Positions 34,077 through 42,679 of a stretch of 64,000 nucleotides of DNA are shown here, piece after piece. The stretch's first letter is position 1. The number at the start of each line of letters is the position of its first letter. A program made the position numbers and the translations under genes. The DNA is from JAGGAG01 sp964638035 (GTDB lineage: Bacteria > Gemmatimonadota > Gemmatimonadetes > Gemmatimonadales > GWC2-71-9). Under the pieces are notes generated by a model that was not told the DNA's origin, ran no database searches, and saw only the letters and a program-made list of their open reading frames with translations. Location: positions 1 through 64,000 of the forward strand of contig CAZWXD010000006.1 of assembly GCA_964638035.1 (NCBI GenBank), written 5' to 3'.

Positions 34077-35581
34077 ACCCGGTCGACCTGCAGCACCCGC
34101 TCGGACTCACGGTGGCCTTCCTGCCATCCCTGGTGCTGGGACTCTGGTCGCTGGTCGTGCTCCTGGTCGTGGCCTGGCGCCACGAGAGTGAGGGCGACAG
34201 CCGCCTGGCGGGGTGGCTCTCGGTGGCCGGCGTGCTGCTGGCCCTCGGGGCGGTCGGGTACCTCTGGCAGTCGGGCGCGCGGGCGGCCGGCGTGCCCCAC
34301 ATGGCCTACCTCGACCACTACCGCTATGCCAGCGAGGCCCTGCTGCTGGGCATCGCGGGTGCCACCTGCCTCCTGTCGCTCCGGTTCCTCGGGCGGCAGC
34401 GCCTGCTGGCGCCGGAGTACTACGTGCTGGTGTTGCTCGCCACGGTGGGCATGCAGCTCATGGTGACCGCCTCGGACTTCATGCTGCTCTTCCTCGGGCT
34501 CGAGCTCATGTCGATGTCGGTGTACGTGCTCGCCGGCTTCGACCGGTTCCGCCGGTCCTCCGCCGAGGCGGCCCTGAAGTACTTCCTCATCGGGGCCTTC
34601 GCCTCGGCGTTCCTGCTGTACGGCATCGCGCTCGTGTACGGGGCCACCGGGCAGACCAACTACGTCCTGGCCGGGGCCCAGCTGGGCGGCGGCACGCCGA
34701 CGCTGCTGGCGCGGGCCGGCCTCGGCCTGCTGCTCGTCGGCTTCGGGTTCAAGGTGGCCGCGGTGCCGTTCCACATGTGGGCACCGGATGTCTACGACGG
34801 GGCACCCACGCCGGTGGTTGGCTTCATGGCCACCGCGGTGAAGGCGGCTGCCTTCCTGGCCCTGATGCGGGTGCTCACCGATGCCTTCGGTACCATGACC
34901 ACCACCTGGCAACCGGTCATCTACCTGCTGGCCGTGCTGTCGATGGTCGTCGGCAACATCGTGGCCCTCGCCCAGTCGTCACTCAAGCGGCTGCTGGCCT
35001 ACAGCTCCATCGCCCATGCCGGGTACCTGCTGGTCGGCGTGTGGACCGCGACCGACCTCGGCCGGGCGTCGGTGCTCTTCTACGTGCTGGCCTACTGCAT
35101 CACCTCGCTGGCTGCGTTCGGCGTCATCGCGGCGATCGAGCGGGTCGGGTCCCGCACCGTGATGATGGAGGACATCGAGGGCTTCTTCCGCGTGCGCCCC
35201 TGGGGCGCGCTCTCCATGGCGGTGTGCCTGCTCTCGTTGCTGGGCTTCCCCGGCACCTTCGGCTTCATCGGCAAGTGGTACCTCATCACGGCGGCGCTGC
35301 AGCAGGGCGAGGTCCTCCTGCCGGTGCTCATTGGGCTCGGGAGCCTGGTGTCGCTGGGCTACTACCTCCCCGTCGTGATGGCCATGACCCTCAAGGCCGA
35401 GCGCACGCCGGACGCACACCGCCAGGTGCTCTTCTCCCGCGCGGGGAAGGCCATCATCGCTGCCGCGGTCCTGGCCATCCTGGTCTTCGGGGTGTGGCCC
35501 CGGAGGCTGATCGGGGCGGCCGAGCGCACGACTGCCGGCATGGGGACCGAGGTCGTGGCACCTGCGAGGAGCAACCCATGA
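34073..35581 (+). CDS. nuoN: NADH-quinone oxidoreductase subunit N
   Basis: 502 residues. Third antiporter-like subunit: FLGLELMSMSVYVLAGF (channel Glu), VPFHMWAPDVYDGAPTPVVG and SLKRLLAYSSIAHAGYLL. It closes the 14-gene operon. The stop overlaps the ATG of the phosphohexomutase (ATGA), so the next gene is probably on the same mRNA although its function is unrelated. Confidence 0.96.
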   Translation: MNPVDLQHPLGLTVAFLPSLVLGLWSLVVLLVVAWRHESEGDSRLAGWLSVAGVLLALGAVGYLWQSGARAAGVPHMAYLDHYRYASEALLLGIAGATCLLSLRFLGRQRLLAPEYYVLVLLATVGMQLMVTASDFMLLFLGLELMSMSVYVLAGFDRFRRSSAEAALKYFLIGAFASAFLLYGIALVYGATGQTNYVLAGAQLGGGTPTLLARAGLGLLLVGFGFKVAAVPFHMWAPDVYDGAPTPVVGFMATAVKAAAFLALMRVLTDAFGTMTTTWQPVIYLLAVLSMVVGNIVALAQSSLKRLLAYSSIAHAGYLLVGVWTATDLGRASVLFYVLAYCITSLAAFGVIAAIERVGSRTVMMEDIEGFFRVRPWGALSMAVCLLSLLGFPGTFGFIGKWYLITAALQQGEVLLPVLIGLGSLVSLGYYLPVVMAMTLKAERTPDAHRQVLFSRAGKAIIAAAVLAILVFGVWPRRLIGAAERTTAGMGTEVVAPARSNP

Positions 35582-36948
35582 ACGTGCCGAAGACGATCTT
35601 CCGGCAGTACGACGTGCGCGGCATCGTGGACCGCGAGCTCACGCCCGCGTTCGCCCGTGCCCTGGGCCGGGCCTTCGCCAGCGCCGGCTTCGTGCGGCTG
35701 GGTCGCGCCCCGGTGCTGGCGGTCGGACGGGACAATCGCCCATCGGGCGAGGCGCTGGCCGCGGGCTTCCGCGCCGGGATCGTGGCGGCGGGAGGCACCG
35801 CGGTGGACGTCGGCCTCCTGCCAACCCCGGCGCTCTACTTCGCCGTGCACGAACTCGGCACGGATGGCGGCTGCCAGGTGACGGGGTCCCACAACCCGCC
35901 CGAGTTCAATGGCTTCAAGATGGTGCTGGCCGGGGACTCCATGCACGGGGACGAGATCCTGGCCCTGTGGGAGACCATCATGCAGGAGTCGTGGCGCACC
36001 GGTCAGGGCCGCGAAACTGCCGACGGCACGGTGCTGGCCAGGTACCGCGACGCCATCGTCGCGCGGCACCAGCTCAGCCGGCCGGTGCGCGTGGTCGTGG
36101 ACTGCGGCAACGGGGCAGGGAGCGTGATCGCCGTGCCGACGCTGCGTGCGCTTGGCGCGGAGGTCATCCCGCTCTTCTGCGAGTCGGATGGCACGTTCCC
36201 CAACCACCATCCCGACCCGACCGTGCCGGAGAACCTCCGCGATTTGCAAGCCGAGGTGCGGCGGCACGGCACGGAGCTGGGGATCGCCTTCGATGGTGAC
36301 GCGGACCGGATCGGCGCCGTGGATGAGGTGGGCACCGTGATCTACGGCGACCAGCTCCTGGTGCTGTTCGGTCGCGATGCCGTGCGGCGCTTCGGGCCTG
36401 GCACGCCGGTGGTGTTCGACGTGAAGTGCTCGGAGGTGCTGCCCGAGGCGCTCGCACGGGCCGGGGCCCGGCCCGAGATGTGGAAGACGGGCCACTCGCT
36501 CATCAAGGCCCGCATGAAGGAGCTCAAGGCGCCCCTGGCCGGCGAAATGAGCGGCCACATGTTCTTCGGGGGCGACTACCTCGGCTTCGACGACGCCATC
36601 TTCGCGGCAGCACGCCTGCTCGAGATCGTGAGCCGCGGGCCGCACGGGCTCGCCCCCCTCCTCGCCGACCTGCCGCGGACCTTTGCCACCCCCGAGCTCC
36701 GGGTCGCATGTCCCGAGGACCTGAAGTTCGCCATCGCGGATCGCGCCGTCGCCCACTTCAGCGCGCGCTACCCGGTCAACACCATCGATGGCGTGCGCAT
36801 GACGTTCCCGAAGGGATGGGGGCTCATCCGCTCCTCCAATACGCAGCCCGTGCTGGTGCTTCGCTTCGAGGCCACCGAGGAGGACGCGCTGTCGGCGTAC
36901 CAGGACGAAGTGATGGCCTGGCTGCGCAGCCAGGGCGTCCAGACCTAG
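35578..36948 (+). CDS. Phosphomannomutase/phosphoglucomutase
   Basis: 456 residues of the alpha-D-phosphohexomutase superfamily. Active-site motifs occur in order: FRQYDVRGI, TGSHNPPEFNGFKM with phosphoserine S104, the Mg-binding DGDADR at about 239-244, the sugar-ring GEMSGHMFF and the phosphate-binding RSSNTQPVLVLRFE. The GEMSGH loop and length resemble PMM/PGM (AlgC/ManB type), which makes hexose-1-phosphates for surface polysaccharides. Substrate preference cannot be settled from sequence. The start overlaps nuoN by 4 nt. Confidence 0.93.
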   Translation: MNVPKTIFRQYDVRGIVDRELTPAFARALGRAFASAGFVRLGRAPVLAVGRDNRPSGEALAAGFRAGIVAAGGTAVDVGLLPTPALYFAVHELGTDGGCQVTGSHNPPEFNGFKMVLAGDSMHGDEILALWETIMQESWRTGQGRETADGTVLARYRDAIVARHQLSRPVRVVVDCGNGAGSVIAVPTLRALGAEVIPLFCESDGTFPNHHPDPTVPENLRDLQAEVRRHGTELGIAFDGDADRIGAVDEVGTVIYGDQLLVLFGRDAVRRFGPGTPVVFDVKCSEVLPEALARAGARPEMWKTGHSLIKARMKELKAPLAGEMSGHMFFGGDYLGFDDAIFAAARLLEIVSRGPHGLAPLLADLPRTFATPELRVACPEDLKFAIADRAVAHFSARYPVNTIDGVRMTFPKGWGLIRSSNTQPVLVLRFEATEEDALSAYQDEVMAWLRSQGVQT

Positions 36949-36954
36949 CCCGGC

Positions 36955-39435
36955 ATGTCCACGCGCACGCGGCGCCTGCTCGTGGCGGCGGCCGTCGTCG
37001 TGGCGTGCCTCTTTGCCGGGCGCTGGACCGTCATCGCCCTCGCCGACCGCTGGTGGGGCCAGCACCTCTCCGTGCCCGCTGGCAACCTCCTCACCTGGAT
37101 CGCCGCCCTCCGCGGCGGGCTCGACCTGGCGGGGTTCCTGGTGGCCGCAGCGTGGGCCGTCGGGAACCTGCTCGTGGTGTACCTCGCCATTGCCTCCGTC
37201 GAGGTGTCCCGGCAGATCGCCAACCTCGAGGTGCGCGAGGCCCTGCCCCCACGCACCCTCCGCGTGCTGTTCGTGCTGGGTGGCCTGGTGCTTGGCCTGG
37301 TGCTTGGTGCGGATGCCGGCCGGCACTGGCCGGTGGTGGCGCTCGCGTGGCAGGGCGCGCCGTTCGGGGTGGCCGAGCCCGTGCTCGGGCACGATGCCGG
37401 CCTCTACGTGGTGCAGCTGCCGCTCTGGGACCTCCTTCGCCGCGAGTTGCTCACGCTCGTCACCGTGACGCTTGTCGTGGTCGCGGGGGTGTACCTCGCC
37501 ATCGGTGCGATCCGCCGCATGGATGGACGGGCCGCGATCAACGACCATGCGCGCCGCCACCTGGGCTGGCTGCTCGCCACGGCGGCCTCGCTCCTCGCCC
37601 TTGGCTTCCTCCTCGAGCCATTCCTGGTGGTGGCCGGTGCGCGGGGCGCGGCCCGTGCCGGGGCGTTCCGGCTCGCCGAGGTGACCTCGCCGCTGCTCAC
37701 CGGGGTGGCCGTCATGGTGGCCCTGGCATCCCTGGCCTGGGCACACTGGGCCAAGCACTTCTTCCTGGCAGCGGGCTGGATGGTCCTTGGCGCAGCGGTG
37801 CTGGCACGCCTGGTGGGCGGCACGCTCACCGACGGGCCTGGCACGCGCCTCGTGGACGCGGCAACGCACGCCCAGTTCGATGTCGTGGCGTATGGCCTGG
37901 CGGTGGCGCGGGACACGACCGTCCCGGTGGGGCGCCATGTTGGCGCTCAGCCGCCGCTGCTCTCCCACTGGGACCTTGGCGGCGTGCGCCGGATTGTTGC
38001 CGCGTCGGGGCAGGTTCCCACGGCGGCGGGGCCGATCTGGATGCCGGTGGGGGACAGCGTGCGCCCCGCGTGGCTGGTGGGGCTGGCGGACTCGACGGGC
38101 GCCGGCTCGGTTGTCGTCCTGGCTGACGACCGGGCGTCCGGCACGGGTGCGCCACTCTACTACGCGCACGGCGACACCGCAGCGGCGCCGGTCGCGAGTG
38201 CCTGGGCGCTCCTTCCGCCCACGGCCTTCGGGCCGGCCGCGCCGCCCGTCACGCTCGCGGAGGATGGTCCCGGCGTGGCGCTCCGCTCGCGCTGGCAGCG
38301 GCTCGTGCTCGGGTGGGCCCTGCAGGAGTGGCCCCTGCTCGCCGGAGCGGGCGACCACGCCCATGTGTCGTGGATCCGCCGACCGGCCGAGCGCCTCGCC
38401 AAGCTTGCCCCCTGGGCGCACTGGTCGCGTCCCTACCTCCGGCTCGATGGTGGCCGCGTGGTGTGGCTGGTGGATGGCGTCATCACCGCTCCGTTGTTCC
38501 CACTCTCCACGCGCGCGGTGCTCGCCGGCACCGAGGTGGGGATGGCGAGGGCGGCGTTCCTCGGCGTGGTGGATGCCGAATCCGGGTCGGTGCGCGTGTT
38601 TGCCCGGCCGGAAGGCGGCCCGGTGGCGGACGCCTGGACCAGCATGTCACGCGGCGTCGTGGAGCCATGGTCGGCCCTGCCGGCCAGCTGGCGCGCCGTG
38701 GCGGACTACCCCCGCGAGGTGTTCGGGGTGCAGGCTCAGGTGCTCCAGGCGGCCTCGGTTGGGCGCCTGGGCGCTGCCGCCGACAGCGCGTGGCCGCCGG
38801 CGACCACCGGTGATTTTTACTGGGACGCCGGTTCGGTCGCGCCGGTGCGGGTTGCGCCCTTCGTGGCCGGCGACCCCGCGCAGCTGACCCTGCTGCTCCT
38901 GGGCCGCGTCGATGATGGCCGCCTCACCCTCCTGCGTGTCGCCCTCGACTCCGTGGCCGGGCGGGAGAGTCCACGCGCCCTGCAACGGCACTGGGATCGG
39001 TTCGCCACCTTTGCGCAGGTCCTCGATAGTGTGCGGGCCGGCGGGGGAACTCTCCAGGCCAGCCCCGTACGCTATGCCCTGACACCCGCCGGCCTCGTCG
39101 CGAGCCAGGTGCAGTATGGCCCGCGGGGTGGGGGCGGTGCCTCGATCACCTGGGTGAGCGTCGCGGGCGGCGGACGCCTGGGCGCTGGGCGAAGCGTCCG
39201 CGAGGCGTGGGCCAACCTGCAGGGCAGCTCCGTGCCGTCGCCCGCAGGCGCCGCACCCGATGGTGTGCTGGCGGAGGCGCGCCGCTGGTTCCACATTGCC
39301 GATTCCACCTTCCGCCGCGGTGACTTCACGGCGTTCGGAAGGGCATTCGAGGCGCTGCGTACCGTCCTGGACCTCCCTGCGGCAAGCCCCACGCCGGGCG
39401 GGGTGGCTGGCGCCGCGCGCGACTCCCTTCAGTGA
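36955..39435 (+). CDS. UPF0182 family membrane protein
   Basis: 826 residues. The N-terminal 300 or so contain about seven membrane helices, with the family segment VLGHDAGLYVVQLPLWDLL near residue 143. A large soluble C-terminal part includes DYPREVFGVQAQVL near 585 and a final ARRWFHIADSTFRRGDF region that matches the end of UPF0182 proteins. The family is widespread in Actinobacteria and Cyanobacteria but has no agreed function. ATG 36955 is 6 nt after the phosphohexomutase stop. The coding sequence has a perfect tandem 12-mer at 37282-37305. Confidence 0.85.
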   Translation: MSTRTRRLLVAAAVVVACLFAGRWTVIALADRWWGQHLSVPAGNLLTWIAALRGGLDLAGFLVAAAWAVGNLLVVYLAIASVEVSRQIANLEVREALPPRTLRVLFVLGGLVLGLVLGADAGRHWPVVALAWQGAPFGVAEPVLGHDAGLYVVQLPLWDLLRRELLTLVTVTLVVVAGVYLAIGAIRRMDGRAAINDHARRHLGWLLATAASLLALGFLLEPFLVVAGARGAARAGAFRLAEVTSPLLTGVAVMVALASLAWAHWAKHFFLAAGWMVLGAAVLARLVGGTLTDGPGTRLVDAATHAQFDVVAYGLAVARDTTVPVGRHVGAQPPLLSHWDLGGVRRIVAASGQVPTAAGPIWMPVGDSVRPAWLVGLADSTGAGSVVVLADDRASGTGAPLYYAHGDTAAAPVASAWALLPPTAFGPAAPPVTLAEDGPGVALRSRWQRLVLGWALQEWPLLAGAGDHAHVSWIRRPAERLAKLAPWAHWSRPYLRLDGGRVVWLVDGVITAPLFPLSTRAVLAGTEVGMARAAFLGVVDAESGSVRVFARPEGGPVADAWTSMSRGVVEPWSALPASWRAVADYPREVFGVQAQVLQAASVGRLGAAADSAWPPATTGDFYWDAGSVAPVRVAPFVAGDPAQLTLLLLGRVDDGRLTLLRVALDSVAGRESPRALQRHWDRFATFAQVLDSVRAGGGTLQASPVRYALTPAGLVASQVQYGPRGGGGASITWVSVAGGGRLGAGRSVREAWANLQGSSVPSPAGAAPDGVLAEARRWFHIADSTFRRGDFTAFGRAFEALRTVLDLPAASPTPGGVAGAARDSLQ
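37282..37305 (+). repeat. Tandem 12-bp duplication within the UPF0182 gene
   Basis: GGCCTGGTGCTT occurs twice back to back (37282-37293, 37294-37305), keeping frame and doubling GLVL inside a membrane helix. It looks like a replication-slippage duplication tolerated by the hydrophobic segment. Confidence 0.8.
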
Positions 39436-39444
39436 CGTAAGTGC

Positions 39445-39473
39445 TTGCCCCGTCGCGTGGTGGCGGCTACCTT
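39445..39473 (+). promoter_or_regulatory. sucCD promoter (TTGCCC-17-TACCTT)
   Basis: TTGCCC (39445-39450) and TACCTT (39468-39473) are 17 nt apart. Transcription would start near 39480, about 26 nt before the sucC GTG, leaving room for GAGGAG 9-14 nt ahead of the start. Confidence 0.65.
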
Positions 39474-39505
39474 GGGGCTCGTTTTGCCCGGGCTGAGGAG
39501 ACCCT

Positions 39506-40645
39506 GTGAACATCCATGAATACCAGGCGCGGCTGCTGCTCAAGGCCGGCGGTGTGCCCATGCTGGATGGCGACGTCGCGTCCACACCACCCGTGGCGGA
39601 GGCCATCGCACGCCGCATCGGCGGGCCCGTTGTGGTGAAGGCGCAGGTCCACGTCGGCGGGCGCGGAAAGGCCGGCGGGGTGAAGCTCGCCAGGACACCG
39701 GCCGATGCCGCCGACGCCGCCGAGCGGATCCTGGGGATGCAGATCAAGGGGCTCACCGTGCACAAGGTGCTCGTGGTCCCGGCGGCCGACATCGCCACCG
39801 AGGCCTATGTCGGCCTCATCGTGGACCGCGAAACCCAGCGCCCTGTCTTCATGGTGAGCCCGGCAGGCGGCATCGACATCGAGGAGGTGGCGGCGAAGAC
39901 GCCGGAGAAGCTGCGCAAGCTCCCGGTGGATCCCACCTACGGCCTGCTGCCGCACCAGGCGCTGGGCCTGGCCTTCTTCCTCTACGATGACTTCGCCAAG
40001 GTGCGGGCGGCCGCGAAGATCATGGAGCAGCTCTACCAGGCCTTCGTGGCCAACGGGTGCTCGCTTGCGGAGATCAACCCGCTCATCACCACGCCCGATG
40101 GCAGGGTCCTGGCGCTCGATGCCAAGATGGTGATCGATGACAACGAGCTGTCGTGGCGGCCCGACCTCGAGGAGCTGCGCGACGAATCCGACGAGCCGGC
40201 CGCCGAGGGCATGGCGCGGCGTGCCAACCTCTCGTTCATCAAGCTCGACGGCAACGTCGGCTGCGTGGTGAATGGCGCGGGGCTCGCCATGGCCACGATG
40301 GACCTGGTGAAGTACTACGGCGGCGAGCCGGCGAACTTCCTGGACATCGGCGGCAGTTCCAACCCCGAGAAGGTCATCAACGCCCTCAAGATCATCACCG
40401 CCGACCCGGCGGTGAAGGCCATCCTCTTCAACATCTTCGGCGGCATCACCCGGACCGACGACGTGGCCAACGGCATCAAGGCCGCGCTGGAGCAGTTCCC
40501 GGTGAAGGTGCCGATCGTCGTGCGGCTCACCGGCACCAACGAGGCCGAGGCCTTCCGCATCCTCCAGGGGATCGGCATGACGGCGTTGAGCGAGATGGAC
40601 GAGGCGGTGCAGCGCGTGGTGAAGGCCGCGAAGGAGGCCGCATGA
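39506..40645 (+). CDS. sucC: Succinyl-CoA synthetase beta subunit (ADP-forming type)
   Basis: 379 residues. An ATP-grasp N-domain (NIHEYQARLLLKAGGVP, VVVKAQVHVGGRGKAGGV) is followed by the CoA-ligase domain with CVVNGAGLAMATMD, NFLDIGG and FNIFGGITR. With SucD it makes succinate, ATP and CoA from succinyl-CoA in the TCA cycle. The start is GTG 39506, with GAGGAG upstream. The stop overlaps the sucD ATG. Confidence 0.96.
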   Translation: MNIHEYQARLLLKAGGVPMLDGDVASTPPVAEAIARRIGGPVVVKAQVHVGGRGKAGGVKLARTPADAADAAERILGMQIKGLTVHKVLVVPAADIATEAYVGLIVDRETQRPVFMVSPAGGIDIEEVAAKTPEKLRKLPVDPTYGLLPHQALGLAFFLYDDFAKVRAAAKIMEQLYQAFVANGCSLAEINPLITTPDGRVLALDAKMVIDDNELSWRPDLEELRDESDEPAAEGMARRANLSFIKLDGNVGCVVNGAGLAMATMDLVKYYGGEPANFLDIGGSSNPEKVINALKIITADPAVKAILFNIFGGITRTDDVANGIKAALEQFPVKVPIVVRLTGTNEAEAFRILQGIGMTALSEMDEAVQRVVKAAKEAA

Positions 40646-41514
40646 GCGTCTTCGTCAACAAGGCCACGCGCCTCCTGGTGCAGGGCATCACCGGTCGCGA
40701 GGGATCGTTCCACGCGAAGCAGATGCTGGACTACGGCACCCAGGTGGTGGCAGGGGTGACGCCAGGGAAGGGGGGCCAGCGGTTCGAGGGCAAGGTCCCG
40801 GTCTTCAACACCGTGGCCGAGGCCGTGGCGGCGACGCAGGCCGACTGCAGCGTGATCTACGTGCCTCCCATGGCGGCGGCAGCGGCGATCATGGAGGCGG
40901 CGGACGCCGGCATCGCGCTCATCGTGTGCATCACCGAGGGCATTCCGGTGCTGCACGTGGCCCGGGCACTCCCCTATGTGCGCTCGCGAGGTGCACGGCT
41001 GGTCGGCCCCAACTGCCCGGGGCTCATCACCCCGGGTGAGGCCAAGGTGGGCATCATCCCGGGCAACATCTGCACGCCAGGCCGCGTGGGCATCGTGTCC
41101 CGCAGCGGCACGCTGACCTACGAGATCGTGCACCACCTGACGCGCGCCGGGATCGGCCAGAGTACGTGCGTCGGCATCGGGGGCGACCCGCTGATCGGGA
41201 CCAACTTCATCGATGTGCTGCGGGCGTTCCAGGACGACCCAGGCACTGACGCGATCGTGATGATGGGGGAGATCGGCGGCACCGACGAGCAGCAGGCCGC
41301 CGCCTTCATCACCGCGCACGTCACCAAGCCGGTGGTCGGGTTCATCGCGGGCCAGACTGCGCCGAAGGGGCGCCGCATGGGGCACGCCGGGGCCATTATC
41401 TCCGGGTCGTCGGGCACCGCCGAGGAAAAGATCGCGGCGTTCGAGGCCGCCGGCATGGGCGTCATGCGGCGTCCGGTGGACGTGGTCGAGCTGGTGAAGG
41501 CCCGGCTCAAGTAG
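40642..41514 (+). CDS. sucD: Succinyl-CoA synthetase alpha subunit
   Basis: 290 residues. The CoA-binding Rossmann start VQGITGREGSFHA and GGTPGKGG-like GVTPGKGG, the VGPNCPG loop and the phosphohistidine H248 in GHAGAI define SucD. The nucleotide for the reaction is bound by SucC. ATG 40642 overlaps sucC (ATGA), as in most two-subunit ligases. ndk starts 35 nt downstream. Confidence 0.96.
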   Translation: MSVFVNKATRLLVQGITGREGSFHAKQMLDYGTQVVAGVTPGKGGQRFEGKVPVFNTVAEAVAATQADCSVIYVPPMAAAAAIMEAADAGIALIVCITEGIPVLHVARALPYVRSRGARLVGPNCPGLITPGEAKVGIIPGNICTPGRVGIVSRSGTLTYEIVHHLTRAGIGQSTCVGIGGDPLIGTNFIDVLRAFQDDPGTDAIVMMGEIGGTDEQQAAAFITAHVTKPVVGFIAGQTAPKGRRMGHAGAIISGSSGTAEEKIAAFEAAGMGVMRRPVDVVELVKARLK

Positions 41515-41549
41515 GCCCCCGGGCGGCACGCACCTATCTGTGAGGGAAC

Positions 41550-41984
41550 ATGGCAGGCAACCGGACACTCGCAATCATCAAGCCCGACGCCATCGCCAGC
41601 GGCAAGGCGGGGCTCATCCTGGCCCACCTGCAGCGGGAAGGGTTCGTCCTCCGGGCGGCACGGCTGGTGCGCCTGACCGCGGCGCAGGCGGGCGCCTTCT
41701 ATGAGGTCCACCGGGAACGCCCGTTCTATGGCGAGCTGGTGGAGTTCATGACCAGCGGCCCGTGCATGCCGCTGTCCCTGGAGCGGGCCGAAGCCGTGGC
41801 CACCCTGCGCACCGTGATCGGGGCGACCGACCCGAAGGAAGCGGCGGCGGGGACCATCCGGAAGCTCTATGCCGAGTCCAAGGGCCGGAATGCCATCCAC
41901 GCGTCCGATTCCGACGAGAATGGCGCCCGGGAGACGGCGTTCTTCTTCCCCGAATCCGAGCTGGCCGGGCTCTGGGGACGTTGA
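41550..41984 (+). CDS. ndk: Nucleoside diphosphate kinase
   Basis: 144 residues. It equilibrates nucleoside di- and triphosphates. ATLAIIKPDA-type start (RTLAIIKPDAIA), GPCMPLSLE, and the phosphohistidine H117 in AIHASDSDENGA are family markers, and EAAAGTIRKLYAES precedes it. GAGGGA before ATG 41550 is a fair ribosome-binding site. Placement after sucCD is suggestive because succinyl-CoA synthetase and Ndk can pair metabolically. Its stop codon lies within the -35 box of the next promoter. Confidence 0.96.
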   Translation: MAGNRTLAIIKPDAIASGKAGLILAHLQREGFVLRAARLVRLTAAQAGAFYEVHRERPFYGELVEFMTSGPCMPLSLERAEAVATLRTVIGATDPKEAAAGTIRKLYAESKGRNAIHASDSDENGARETAFFFPESELAGLWGR

Positions 41985-42009
41985 ATCAAGTCGTTGTCTG
42001 ACATAGATT
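41981..42009 (+). promoter_or_regulatory. Promoter for the DUF177-rpmF-fab operon (TTGAAT-17-TAGATT)
   Basis: TTGAAT (41981-41986) and TAGATT (42004-42009) are 17 nt apart. The DUF177 ATG (42018) is 9 nt after the -10, so transcription should start at or just before the start codon and give a leaderless mRNA. This is among the best-matched promoters in the window. Confidence 0.75.
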
Positions 42010-42017
42010 ACGGGGCT

Positions 42018-42485
42018 ATGCTCCGGATCGACCTCAGGGACCTGGCCAGGGGTCCGGCCGCGACTGATGCCGACCTCCTGCCCGACGACCCCGCCATTGC
42101 GGACCTGGGGCTCACGTTCGAGGGACCCCTCGCCGTGCGGGGACGGTTGCAGGCGACGGGGCCCCACGAGTACTACTGGCGGGGCCACGTGTCCGGGCGG
42201 GCGGTGGGGCAGTGCCGTCGGTGCCTGGCCCTGGTGCACCTGCCGGTCGAGGCCGCGGTCGACCTGATGTTCAGCGGTGACCCGGACGCGGAGGATGACC
42301 CTGCCGTGCACCCGCTGCCACCGCGGGCGACGCACATCGAGCTGGCGCCGGCGGTGCGGGAGGAAGTGGCGCTCGCAGTACCCGAGTATCCTCTCTGCCG
42401 GGAGGACTGTGCAGGGTTGTGTCCGCGCTGCGGTGCGGACCTGAATGCGGGACGGTGCGGCTGCACCGGGCCCGATAACGCGTAA
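42018..42485 (+). CDS. DUF177 (YceD) family protein, associated with 23S rRNA metabolism
   Basis: 155 residues. The middle carries CRRC, and the C-terminus CREDCAGLCPRCGADLN and then CGC, the cysteine-rich ending of DUF177 proteins, which are linked to 23S rRNA accumulation in plants and bacteria. The start was set at ATG 42018 rather than the upstream TTG 41994, because TTG lies inside the promoter and the ATG gives the normal MLRIDLRDL beginning. There is no Shine-Dalgarno sequence. It precedes rpmF by 9 nt, the conserved pairing. Confidence 0.9.
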   Translation: MLRIDLRDLARGPAATDADLLPDDPAIADLGLTFEGPLAVRGRLQATGPHEYYWRGHVSGRAVGQCRRCLALVHLPVEAAVDLMFSGDPDAEDDPAVHPLPPRATHIELAPAVREEVALAVPEYPLCREDCAGLCPRCGADLNAGRCGCTGPDNA

Positions 42486-42494
42486 GGGGACGGC

Positions 42495-42677
42495 ATGGCA
42501 GTACCGAAGCGCAGGACCTCCAAGTCGAAGAAGCGCCTCCGCCGGGGCCATCACACCGGCGCTGGCATGCGGACGCAGGCGTGTCCGCGCTGTGGCTCGC
42601 CCCGGTTGCCGCACCGCGTCTGCGGATCGTGCGGCTACTACGCCGGCAAGAAGCGGATCGAAGTCGAGGACACCTGA
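42495..42677 (+). CDS. rpmF: 50S ribosomal protein L32
   Basis: 60 residues. The basic N-terminus MAVPKRRTSKSKKRLRR and two CxxC pairs (C30, C33, C43, C46) form the zinc ribbon of a Cys4-type L32. The zinc-binding form suggests a paralogue without cysteines could exist elsewhere. Start ATG 42495 is 9 nt after the DUF177 stop. plsX starts 2 nt after the rpmF stop, so ribosome and lipid genes are joined as in many bacteria. Confidence 0.97.
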   Translation: MAVPKRRTSKSKKRLRRGHHTGAGMRTQACPRCGSPRLPHRVCGSCGYYAGKKRIEVEDT

Positions 42678-42679
42678 GG

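Noticed and set aside
35362..38421. 1019-residue open frame on the minus strand
   Set aside because: It lies opposite the phosphohexomutase and UPF0182 genes, both with family motifs, and has the same low-quality composition as other shadow frames.
41535..41540. TATCTG before ndk as an independent promoter
   Set aside because: It departs from TAnnTT at the last base, has no -35, and lies 35 nt after sucD in a gap with a good ribosome-binding site, so read-through from sucCD is simpler.
41994..42017. TTG 41994 as the start of the DUF177 gene
   Set aside because: It falls inside the spacer of a well-matched promoter; ATG 42018 gives the normal N-terminus and fits leaderless initiation.
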